Shown here one piece after another: positions 11,115 through 20,166 of a stretch of DNA of 64,000 nt. Source of the stretch: Elephas maximus indicus (Eukaryota > Chordata > Mammalia > Proboscidea > Elephantidae). Under the pieces are notes generated by a model that was given only the letters and a program-made list of their open reading frames with translations, did not search any database and was not told the origin of the DNA. Position 1 is the stretch's first letter. The number at the start of each line of letters is the position of its first letter. Where the stretch lies: the NCBI RefSeq assembly GCF_024166365.1, contig NC_064821.1, positions 48,449,093 through 48,513,092 on the forward strand, read 5' to 3'. The position numbers were made by a program, and so were the translations under genes.

Positions 11115-11557
11115 CAGCTATTGGTTCTGTAACAAATTACCACACACTTAATGGCCTAAAACAACAGAAATTTATCATCTTACAGTTTTGTAGGTGAGAA
11201 GTCTAACATGGGTCTCACCAGGCTAAAATCGAGGTGTCAGCAGGGTTGCCTTTCTTTCTGGAGGCTCTAGGAGAGAATCTGTTTCTTTGCTTTTCTAGCT
11301 GCTAAAGGCTGCCTGCATTCCTTGGCAGGTAGCCACTTCCTCCATCTTCGAAGCCAGCAACACAGCATGTCTCTGAGCCTGCTCTGTCATCACAACTTCT
11401 CTCCTGTCCTTTCACGTCTTCTGTCTTCTACTTTAAAAAACCCTTGTGATTACATTGGGCCCAACCTGGATAATCCAGGATAATCTCCCCATTTTTAAGT
11501 CAGCTGATTAGCAACCTTACTTCCGTCTGAAATTTTACTTCCATTTCACCATGTGTC
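11115..11557 (+). mobile_element. MaLR/MLT1-like LTR relic
   Basis: Phrases ctgtaacaaattaccacaca, aaaacaacagaaatttatc and ggaggctctaggagagaatc match the remembered MLT1-type consensus. Old endogenous LTR with no internal genes. Confidence 0.55.
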
Positions 11558-12300
11558 TTAGTCTGGGTTCTCTAGAGAAGCAAAACCAGTGAAGCCTATA
11601 ATATATATATAGAGAGAGAGATTTATATCAAGGAAATGGCTCACATGGTTGTATAGGTTGGCAAGTCCCATGTCTGTGGGTCAGGCTGGAGGCTTCTCCT
11701 GACTCACGTAGCTACAGGGCCTAGCGAACCCAAGATCGGCAGATCAGACAGCAGGTCTCTAGCTCACAGGCAGTGGAGGCTGATGAATTCCAAGATCCAG
11801 GTAAGCTACTAGCTCAAATCCTAAGAACCAGAGGTCAGAAGAACAGGAGCCAGGTACAGGGTCCAGAGCAAGCAAAAGCCAGGGAGCTTTGCCAGAAGGC
11901 ATACCTATATTGGATGCAGGTCACACCCCCAAGGAAATTTCCTGTCAACTGCTTGGCTGTTCATACCAGATGTCATCATGGAAGTGATTAAATTATATCA
12001 TATCTCATTATGGAGGTGATTACATCATTACATAGCTGCCAAACTACATCATAACTGCCCAAAACCCCTAAAAACCAAAGCCATTGCTGTCTAGTCGATT
12101 CCAACTCATAGCTACTCCATAGGACAGAGTAGAACTGCCCCATAGGGTTTCCAAGGAGTGCCTGGTGGGCTCGAACTGCCAACCTTTTGGTTAGAAGCCA
12201 TAGCTCTTAACTACTACGCCACCCGTGTTTCCTCATAACTGCCAAGTCACTGAGACTTATGGCCCAGCCAAGGTGACACACAACCTTAACCACACCATGT
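11558..12300 (+). repeat. Unclassified LTR-like repeat, with an AfroSINE inserted
   Basis: Starts gtcttagtctgggttctcta and ends near cagccaaggtgacacac. An inverted relative lies at 61685-62172 and a small tail fragment at 14040-14095. A (TA)n/(GA)n tract is at 11601-11621. No coding sequence seen. Confidence 0.5.
12065..12233 (-). mobile_element. AfroSINE
   Basis: Reversed copy: tgctgtctagtcgattccaa, ggacagagtagaactgcccc and cttttggttagaagcca. Inserted into the LTR-like repeat. Confidence 0.92.
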
Positions 12301-12724
12301 AACCTAACATACTCACAGATTCTGAGAATGAGGACATCTGTGGGGGGTCGGGGGGTTATTTTATCTCCAGGATGTGTCGGTGCAGCCCTTGTAAGCAGCC
12401 TATGACTGTGGTCTTGTCAGCACAGAAACTTGCTCATGTCTCCCATCTAAGATGCCCTTTCTCATCAACCTCATCCTCAGAGTTGTCTACCTGCCCAGTC
12501 TCCACGTCCTCACCTCCCCCTCACTCCCACTGCCGTTTCACCAAAACCACCCTAAGTCACCTCACTGAGGACCTTCCAGCAGACATTTCTCAGTCCTTCC
12601 TCATGCCCTCATCCCTGAGGAGACTTCAACACCCTTGATCACTTCTTCCTGGAAGTACTACGCCCTTTGGCTGCCAGGATGCCACTCTCTTGGTTTTTTT
12701 TCTGCCACTGACTGCTCCTTCGCA

Positions 12725-12900
12725 GACTATTGTACAAACTCTGGAAATTGACTTTCTGGGTTCAGATCCTGGCTCTGCCACTTACTGCCTCTGTGACCTT
12801 GAGTGATGATCTGAAGTGCTCTCAGCAGTTTAGTTTTCTCATCTATAAAACTGTTATAATGGCGGTCTCCACCTCACAGGGCTATTAATGAGAGAAAATA
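12725..12900 (+). repeat. MIR SINE
   Basis: Core phrases cctggctctgccacttactg, cctctgtgaccttgagtg and ctcatctataaaactg match MIR. Confidence 0.75.
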
Positions 12901-13092
12901 AATTTCTCTTTGTTAATGACATCTTATTTATGGTATTCGTGTTACAGCAGCACTAGAGGACTGAGACAAGCACCTACTGTGTGCTGGGCACTGGGGATAC
13001 AGTACCAGCAGAAGGAGATTGCTAATAACCTTGTTCCTCCACCTTCCTCTGCTGAAAGTGAGCCTCCATTCATTATACAAATTGTGACCACA

Positions 13093-13247
13093 CCAAACCC
13101 ATTGACACTGAGTCGATTCTGACTCATAGTGACCCCATAGGACAGAGTACAACTGCCCCATAGGGTTTCCAAGGAGCAGCTGGTGGATTTGAACTGCCAA
13201 CCATTTGATTAGTAACGAGCTCTTAACCACTTCACCACCAGGGCTGC
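13093..13247 (-). mobile_element. AfroSINE
   Basis: Reversed copy with ttgacactgagtcgattctg, ggtttccaaggagcagctgg and cttaaccacttcaccacc. In a pseudogene intron. Confidence 0.92.
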
Positions 13248-13650
13248 AGAATTGTGGCATTTGGTACAAATAATTATTCCTGCACTATAATATCCAAGAA
13301 AATCCTATGGAACTATTCTACTTTTTAACACATGGGGTCGCCAGGTGTAGTTTGTTTTCAATAATGTCACAATTTTTCCATTTTCAGTAATAAAATTGAA
13401 ATTATTTTTTAAAATTTAGTAAAATTTCAGGCTTATTCTTGCATCCCTGAAGTTCTTTCGAGGCTGGTAATATTTGGCTTTGACCAAATATTCATTTTCA
13501 CACTTGGCTATTGGTTTGCACTTGAAATGTATATTAACAGCATCTGACTTGTGAATGTGCACACACGTGTTTAAGTATGTACGTGCATATTTGTGTGCCC
13601 TCTGGGAAGGCACGGACTCCAGGAGGCCTTACCACTTCTGCCCCCAGCAG

Positions 13651-13733
13651 CAGGCCAATGGAACTGAGTCCACGTTCTCTATTCCACTCTAGCCTGTTAC
13701 CTATGGGAGCCGAACAAGGCCAACCTGCCCTGG
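13651..13733 (+). pseudogene. MAN2B1-like pseudo-exon 8
   Basis: After a one-base loss the frame reads [22 protein letters not shown], against STPACYLWELNKANLTW in the family. The acceptor is cccagcag. The donor is gone (catttg follows TGG). Confidence 0.85.
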
Positions 13734-13811
13734 CATTTGAGGGCCTGGGGGCCAGGAGGATTGGGATGCCCCATGGGCCACAATCCTGCCCTCAGTGCCC
13801 TGCCCCAGCAG

Positions 13812-13925
13812 AACAGTGAAACTGGATAACTTACTCCCCTATGCTAACGACCCCCACAAGTTCTGGACTTCTGCAGTTGGCCAGCCCTCATATGCTACAA
13901 GTACCTTAGCTACAACTTCCTGCAG
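13812..13925 (+). pseudogene. MAN2B1-like pseudo-exon 9
   Basis: Reads [20 protein letters not shown] and, after a frameshift, YKYLSYNFLQ. The donor is gtaggt and the acceptor cccagcag. Confidence 0.9.
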
Positions 13926-14001
13926 GTAGGTGGGCACCTGGCTCAAGGGGGTGGCCAGGGGTCCCATGCAGGTGTGGCCACCACAACACACCCTGGCTAC
14001 C

Positions 14002-14030
14002 AGGTGTGCAACTGGTGGAGACACTGGGTA
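14002..14030 (+). pseudogene. MAN2B1-like pseudo-exon 10 stub
   Basis: About 29 bases resemble the start of the next exon (VCNQLEALVG) after a ctaccag acceptor. Homology then stops at an LTR-like repeat fragment (about 14040-14095), marking the 3' truncation point. Confidence 0.6.
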
Positions 14031-14127
14031 AACCAATACCAGTGAGAATCATGACCCAGCCAAGTTGACACACGACCCTAACCATCACAGAGGAGAACTG
14101 GAATAAGAGGCTTCTATCTAAAACGTG

Positions 14128-14280
14128 GAGTCCTGGTGGCACAGTGGTTAAGAGCTTGGCTTCTAATCAAAAGGTCAGCAGTTCAAATCCACCATCCGCT
14201 CCTTGGAAATCATATGGGGCTGTTCTGCTCTGTCTTATAGGGTTGCCATGAGTCGGAATCGACTCAATGGCAGCAGGATC
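14128..14280 (+). mobile_element. AfroSINE
   Basis: Forward copy: gagtcctggtggcacagtgg head and agtcggaatcgactcaatgg tail. The next SINE follows almost directly. Confidence 0.92.
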
Positions 14281-14287
14281 TAAAGTG

Positions 14288-14480
14288 GCTTCATCCCTGG
14301 GTGGTGTAAGCAAGCAACACGCTCAGCTGCTAACCGAAAGGTTGGAGGTTTGAGTCCTTGAAGAAAGGCCTGGTGATCTATTTCTGAAATATCAGCCATT
14401 GGAATCTCTATGCAGCACAGTTCTGCTCTGACACACATGGGGTTACCATGAGTCAGAATCATTGGTGGCAACTGGTTTAA
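14288..14480 (+). mobile_element. AfroSINE (longer body subtype)
   Basis: Forward copy with ccctgggtggtgtaagcaag head, gctaaccgaaaggttggagg and a middle tctatttctgaaatatcagc. Confidence 0.88.
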
Positions 14481-14544
14481 GGAGAAGGCAAGCAGACAGT
14501 GACCTGTGAAGTCACCCAGGACACACTGCTAGGGTCAGACTTGA

Positions 14545-14720
14545 AGGATATGGTGTTTGCCACACACCCACTGACACATTTGATCTCCCAACAACCCCAG
14601 GAGGTAAATGCTGATAATAGTGTTATGCCTATTTTTCAGAGGTGAAAAATGAGACTGAGAAGTAACTTGTCCAAAGTACAAAGGCAGGATTCGAACCCAG
14701 GCAGTCTGCTTCCACAGTCC
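14545..14720 (-). repeat. MIR SINE
   Basis: Reverse orientation: tatttttcagaggtgaaaaa, aagtaacttgtccaaag and gattcgaacccaggcagtct. Confidence 0.75.
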
Positions 14721-15179
14721 ATGCTGTCTTGAGAGGTGATGAGCTTTCTGTCAGTGTAGGTATTCAAACAGAAGCTTGTTAACAGACATGAGGAATGTTG
14801 AGGGAGAGATTCCTACTGGGACAGAGACTGGGAGACAGCTAATGTCCATTCCAGTGTTGAAACCCGTAATCTTATGATGAGGTAGGGAGAGCATTGAAAA
14901 ACTGGTCCAGTCAGCCAACCCAGGAGGGAGGGGCTCTGATGCTGGAAGATGGTGGGAGGGGGCGGTGGGGCCCTAAAGGAAACCTCTCCTGAGTTGGCTC
15001 CAAGATTCTATGCTTATATCCTCTCCTGAGCTCCACCATAGACTCACCAGGCAATTAACTAACACGCAAAAGGGTTTTCTAAAATAACCTGTCTTCACGA
15101 AGGCTGCGAGGGCCTGCCTGGGGGGTATATCTGGCCCTACACCTCAAGTGAGCCTTCTGCCCTAGCACAGCAGTCAGCC

Positions 15180-16390
15180 AGCCCTGAGGCCCAGCTCCCA
15201 GCCTTCCTGACCCCCCAGGCACCTGGTTAGCTTCAGGGAATGTCAGCAGTCAAGCCCACTCAGACAAGGCAGGCTCCACTGTGCCTCCTTGGCCTCAGGC
15301 TCCTCATCTGCAAAATGAGGCAGGTGATAAGACTGGTCTCTGAAACTCTTCCACTGCAGAAGTTCTGTGACTGTGGGGTTCAGGCAGAGAAGTGGAGGCC
15401 AAGCCGGGCTTCCAGAATATTCTGATCACTCTTGTTCTCAGTGAGAGCAGGACAGTCTGATTTGCTTAAAAGACTTAATTATGGAATAATTACAATTTAT
15501 CAAATGTTTTCTTCATCCAATATATTGTATGTGTATCTTGTATGCAAATTAACTGTTAGTATAGTATTTAGAAGAAGAGGTCCTATGCAACCTATTTCAT
15601 AAATAATTAAATTTCAGTTGGCAATAGTTTCTTTTGGGCGTGAAAATGGAATGTGCTGAGGTTTTTTAAAAGCTCATTTTCTTTCGAGGGCTTTTCACTC
15701 CCTTCTACAAATTGCCTGATTTGGCACATCCAAGTCCAGGTGTAATTGTGAATTCCTAATGAGTGGGGACTGAGTGAAGGAAATCCCCCGAGCCGAGCCC
15801 TATGACTGGACTCACACTTTTTCTTTGTGGAAACCTTGGCCTGTCCATCTGTCCTTATCTATGTGGGCATGTCTTTGGAGCACCTGGGCTTAAGCATGAA
15901 GATCAGTGGACCCATGGAAGCCAAGCAAAGTACAAAGGACTATTCTTTATTTCCAAATAAGGTATGGAACAGTGGCACATGGAGTGACTCAGCCTGGACC
16001 CCAAACCTCAGGACAGCAGAACTCTGATAATGTCACCTAGGGAGAGGCTGCCTGTCGTTGTCACAATCTGGAGCCCCAAGCACCTGACCCCGAAATCAAG
16101 CCCAACCAACAAGCATTTATTGAACACCTGCTAGCAGTGGGTACAAGGCCCTATGCTAAGCACTGTCAAGAACTTTGATCTCAAGGGCTATATCACCTCT
16201 ATGGGGTAGATGATGGGCAAGGACGTTATTCCCATGCAACTGACCAGGGAAAGAAATCCAGGGGAATTCAGGGACTTACTTTAAGGTCATGATGTCTATG
16301 GCAAAGTGAGGACCAGACTCTGATCTTCAGGGTTGCACCATTTCCCCACCATGTGCCAGTCACCGGGAGAAAGTGTGTTTACTAAAGAGA
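15180..16390 (+). repeat. 1.2-kb duplicated block, copy A
   Basis: Collinear with 39371-40870 inside SLC2A7 intron 3, over most of its length and in the same orientation. Shared landmarks include cagccttcctgacccccc, actgtggggttcaggcag, ttggagcacctgggcttaag and cccatgcaactgac. It contains a MIR relic near 16100-16330. A reading frame at about 15827-15990 is also partly open in the other copy but is not supported as coding. Confidence 0.85.
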
Positions 16391-16399
16391 AGTCAATTT

Positions 16400-18480
16400 T
16401 TTAAAGTAATCATTTCTTTTCCTATTTCAGATGCACAATTTGATAAGTTTTGACATGTGTATGGAGCCATGATAGTATCACCACAATCATGATAATGAAC
16501 ATTTCTATCACCTCAAGAGCTTTCCCAGGCACTGATCTCTTTTCTGTCACTATAGTTTGCATTTTCTAGAATTTTATGTAATTGGAATCATGCAGTATGT
16601 TTTTTTTTTCTTTTTTGGCTTGGATTCTTTTACTTAGCGTAATTACTTTAAGATTTATCCATATTGTAGCATGCATCAATAGTTCATACCTTTTCATTGG
16701 TGAGCAGCATGCTATTGTATGGATATACCACAATTTGTTTATCCACTCACATTTTGATGGACTTTTATGTTTCCAGTTTTGGCTATTACAAATAAAGCTG
16801 CTTCGAACATTTGTGAACAAGACTTTGTATGGATATATGCTTTCATTCTTTGGGTAAATAACTAGGTGTGAAAGGCTCTATCACAGCTTAGGTGTGTTTA
16901 ACTTTCTAAGAAACTGGCAAACTATTTTTGAAAGTGATTGTACCATTTTACATCCCTATTAGCAGTGTATGAGCATTCCAGTTGCTCCACACCCTCATCA
17001 ACACTTGATATAGTCAGTCTTCATAATTTTAGCCATTCTAATAGATGAGTAGTGGTATCTCATTGCAGTTTTAATTTGCATTTCTACAATGACTAATAAT
17101 GTTGAACATCTGAGTGAAATTATTTTATATTATTGAGTTTTTAGCATCTTTTCATGTGCTTATTTATCATACATATATCTTCCTTGATAAAATATCTATC
17201 TGGTTTTTTTTTTTTTTTTTTGCCTATTGATAATACTACAATATGAATGAATCTCAAAGTAAACATGCTTAGTGAAAATATTTCCTACTATTGAGTTTTG
17301 GGAGTTCTTTATACATTCTAAATGCAAGTCTTTTCTCAGATACATAATTTGCAAATATTTCATTCTTATAACACTGTCTCAAAAAGCAGAAGTTTTAAAT
17401 TTGTTGAAGTCCCATTATCAATATTTTCTTTTATGAGTCATGCTTTCAGTGATAAAGTTCACACAGATTTATCTTTTATGGTCTCTTATAGAATTTTTAT
17501 AGTTTAAGGCTTTAATTTAGGTCTATGGTCCATTTTACCAAAACTCTGGTGGCATAGCAGTTAAGAGCTACAGCTGCTAACCAAAAGGTCAGCAGTTTGA
17601 ATCCACCAGACACTCCTTGGAAATCCTATGGGGTAGTTCTACTCTGTCTGATAGGGTTGCTATGACTTGGAATCAACTCCATGGCAACGGGTTTGGCTTT
17701 TTTTAATGATCCATTTTGAGTTAATTTTTATATATGGTGTACGGTATGGATAAAAGTTCTTTTTTTAATTTTTTGCATATGGATATACAATTGTTCTAGC
17801 CCATATTTTGGAAAGACTATCCTTTCTCCACTCAGTTGCTTTTGGTCAAAAATCAGTTGTCTGCATATGGGTTAGCAATTTTATTTTTCTTTCTCAAAGT
17901 TATTTTGGGTATCCTAGATTGTTTGCATTTCCATAAAAATTTTAGAATCACCTCAACAATTTCTACCAAAAAAGAAAAAGCCTACTGGGAGCTGGATTTG
18001 AATTGTGTTGAATCTACAGGTCAGTTTGGGGGGAATTAATATCTTAACAGTAATGACACTTCTGATCCATGAACATGGCATATATCTCTCCACTTATTTA
18101 GGTTTTCTTTGATTTCTCTCAGTGATTTCATGTAGTTTTCAGTGTGCAGGTCTTGTACATTTTTTGTCAGGTTTATTTCTAAGTTTTTCATATTATTTGA
18201 TGCTATCATAATTGGTACCATTTTAAAATTTCCATTTCTGATAATTCATTGGTATTATATAGGTGTTGTATCCTGAAATCATGTTAAACTCACTTATTAG
18301 TTCTAGTAGCTTTTTTTTTTTTAATAGATTCCATCAGATTTTCTATATAGAAAGTCATGACATCTGTAAATAAAGACAGTTTCATTGCTGCCTTTCCAAT
18401 TGGGATGTCTTTATTTTTTTTTCCTCGCCTTATTCCACTGGTTAAAACTCACAGTACAATGCTGAATTGAACCCATATCC
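16400..18480 (-). mobile_element. Old L1 fragment (ORF2 end/3' region), split by a SINE
   Basis: Reverse-strand L1 phrases occur in order: gtaattggaatcatgcagta, gttttggctattacaaataa and accctcatcaacacttgat. Diverged, with no long frame. Confidence 0.8.
17533..17706 (+). mobile_element. AfroSINE
   Basis: Forward copy inside the old L1: ctctggtggcatagcagtta, ggaaatcctatggggtag and tggcaacgggtttggc. Confidence 0.92.
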
Positions 18481-18529
18481 TTTTTTTTCCCCCGATCTTA
18501 GGAGGAAAGCATTCAGTCTTTAATAACTC

Positions 18530-18780
18530 TGTCTCTCTCTCTCCCAGAAATCCAGCTACCAAGACATCATGAAGCCCAGAAAGCCCAGGCCATGAGCATT
18601 TCAATTGACCCACAGCAGCCTTCAGCCGTCAGCCTTTGCGTCTTTTGGCTGAAGCTCCATGTGTCTGTGCCCTGCCTGAATTCCTGACCCACAGAAAACA
18701 TGAGACTGTTATAGTTTCAAGCCGCTATGTTTTGGGGTAATTTGCTGCACAGCAACAGATAAACTGGTAATTAATAAAGT
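18530..18780. repeat. LTR-like relic, unclassified
   Basis: Phrases such as tcaagccgctatgttttggg and ctgcacagcaacagataaac resemble ends of old interspersed elements. Family unknown. Confidence 0.3.
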
Positions 18781-19466
18781 GATAAGTGCTCCAATGGCAA
18801 AAGGTACAAAGTGTTTCAGGAGCCTAGTGGTGAAAGGACCCCTCCCCCAAACCTGGATAGAGCAGGCAAAGTTGTAAAGGTACATTTAAGCTGAGTTTGG
18901 AAGGCTGGGTAGAAATTTGACAGTTTGGGTGAGAGGAGCATGGAAGCACCCCAAGACAGAAGACAGGGAAGTCAGAAAGTGCCTGGGGGTGGTGGCAGGA
19001 AACCCAGGCTATGCCAAGTGCTTGGGCCTTATAAAAGCTTAGGTGAGAGAGAGCCAGCCAAGGGCTGTGACATAGACCAGGTGTTGAAAGGTGATATGGG
19101 GCTCTCATCTCCAAGGAAGACACTAACTGACTCAATCCAGGGAGGATATTTGCTTGGGATTACTTTTCTGAAACTGGGGAAAGCCTTACCTCTCTTGTCC
19201 AACTGTCCCTGTGACCAACAGCACGGAGCTGTAAGTGCTGGCCAGGATCAGCTGTGCTACTTATGGCCACAGAGTAGAGAGGGGATGCCACCTCACCTGG
19301 GAGGGACAGGGCTCAGGGCTATGGTCTCAGCAGCATTGAGTTCCTTTGGTTCTCTGACGAACACATTGATTGGGATCCAAGTCTGCATATCAATTGCTGA
19401 ACTTGAAACGTTTTATTTTTTAAAAATGTATTCATTCAGCATTCAAGTTTGGGTGCTACAGTAGAA
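18781..19466. other. SLC2A7 3' flank, no gene
   Basis: A 179-codon plus-strand frame (18925-19464) runs here without similarity or splice context. Some G/A-rich text resembles old repeat debris. Confidence 0.4.
19412..19417 (-). promoter_or_regulatory. Candidate poly(A) signal for SLC2A7
   Basis: Minus-strand AATAAA lies about 530 bases beyond the SLC2A7 stop. It is the first canonical hexamer I found downstream, but no transcript evidence is available, and A-rich repeat debris produces such hexamers by chance. Confidence 0.3.
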
Positions 19467-19640
19467 TCAGAGCTGCCCTAGAGGCACAGTGGTTAAGAGC
19501 TCAGCTGCTAACCAAACTGTTAGCAGTTCAAATCCACCAGCTGCTCCTTGGAAACCCTAGTGGACAGTTCTACTCTGTCCCATAGGGTTGCTATGAGTTG
19601 GAATCGACTCCATGGCAATGGGTTTGGTTTTGTTCGGTTT
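19467..19640 (+). mobile_element. AfroSINE in the SLC2A7 3' flank
   Basis: Forward copy: ctgccctagaggcacagtgg, gctgctccttggaaacccta and ttggaatcgactccatgg. About 300 bases beyond the SLC2A7 stop, possibly within its 3'UTR (antisense to it). Confidence 0.92.
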
Positions 19641-19944
19641 TGGTAGAATCAGAGACTTAAATCTTACCAATCAATCCTCACATATCTATCTGCCTGCCCC
19701 TAGGTCAATCATCCCCATAGTTAGCATTGGGAAAAGAGCCACTTCTCAACTAACTCAGGGACTAAACTTTCCAGAGCCTTCCAGTTGCCAGTTGGAGCCC
19801 CAAAATGGCAGAGCTATCACCCTTCCTCTGGAGATAAAAAAAAAAAAAAGATAGGGAAAGGAAATGAGGAAGAGGCCCTGGCGGAGAGTCCTCTCTCAGA
19901 GAAGGCAGCCTTGAAGGTGAGCACAAGGTGGGCACGTAGACTCT

Positions 19945-20166
19945 TTAAAAGGCAGTCTCTTTGGCAGGTGTAGAAGGCACGTGAGGCCCAACCTCTTTTA
20001 TTTCCTCTTTCTTCTCTGGAATCTCCACCTTATTTCTCTTGGCAAAAATCTGGTTTATCTCCACAAATGTTTTGCCTTTGGTCTCAGGAATAACCACGTG
20101 GATGTAAACAGCAGTGAGGAGACAGATCCCGGCAAAAATGATGAAACTGTAGGCACCAATGGCCTC
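19945..20166 (-). CDS. SLC2A7: SLC2A7 exon 12 (residues 441-513 and stop)
   Basis: Encodes helix 12 ([19 protein letters not shown]), the PETKG motif (467-471), [13 protein letters not shown] and a charged cytoplasmic tail ending AKETAF, then TAA at 19945-19947. The acceptor is gccctag. A possible polyadenylation signal (AATAAA on the minus strand) lies at 19412-19417, about 530 bases past the stop, with an AfroSINE in between. Confidence 0.95.
   Translation of the reverse strand, partial: EAIGAYSFIIFAGICLLTAVYIHVVIPETKGKTFVEINQIFAKRNKVEIPEKKEEIKEVGPHVPSTPAKETAF

Larger units (their letters stand above)
8268..14030 (+). pseudogene. MAN2B1-like (lysosomal alpha-mannosidase) unprocessed pseudogene, 5' portion
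   Basis: Nine blocks in order match consecutive exons 2-10 of lysosomal alpha-mannosidase, a glycoside hydrolase family 38 enzyme that trims N-glycan mannose in lysosomes: 8268-8373, 8545-8714, 9082-9275, 9906-10033, 10287-10395, 10945-11070, 13651-13733, 13812-13925 and 14002-14030. Several still have AG acceptors and GT donors, so this is a genomic duplicate and not a retrocopy. It is broken by a 2-base loss at the HTHDD zinc-binding motif, stops in exons 3 and 6, small deletions in exons 3, 5, 7 and 8, and loss of everything past exon 10. Exon 4 remains open and keeps the WHID block with the nucleophile aspartate. SINEs, a MaLR-like repeat and an LTR-like repeat fill the introns. No exon 1 was recognised. 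Confidence 0.9.

Noticed and set aside
15827..16027. Reading frame shared with 39947-40174 ([13 protein letters not shown]...)
   Set aside because: Similarity is due to the DNA duplication; flanks are not coding and both frames end at unrelated stops.
18925..19464. 179-codon plus-strand frame beside the SLC2A7 end
   Set aside because: No similarity, antisense to the SLC2A7 3' flank, no splice context.
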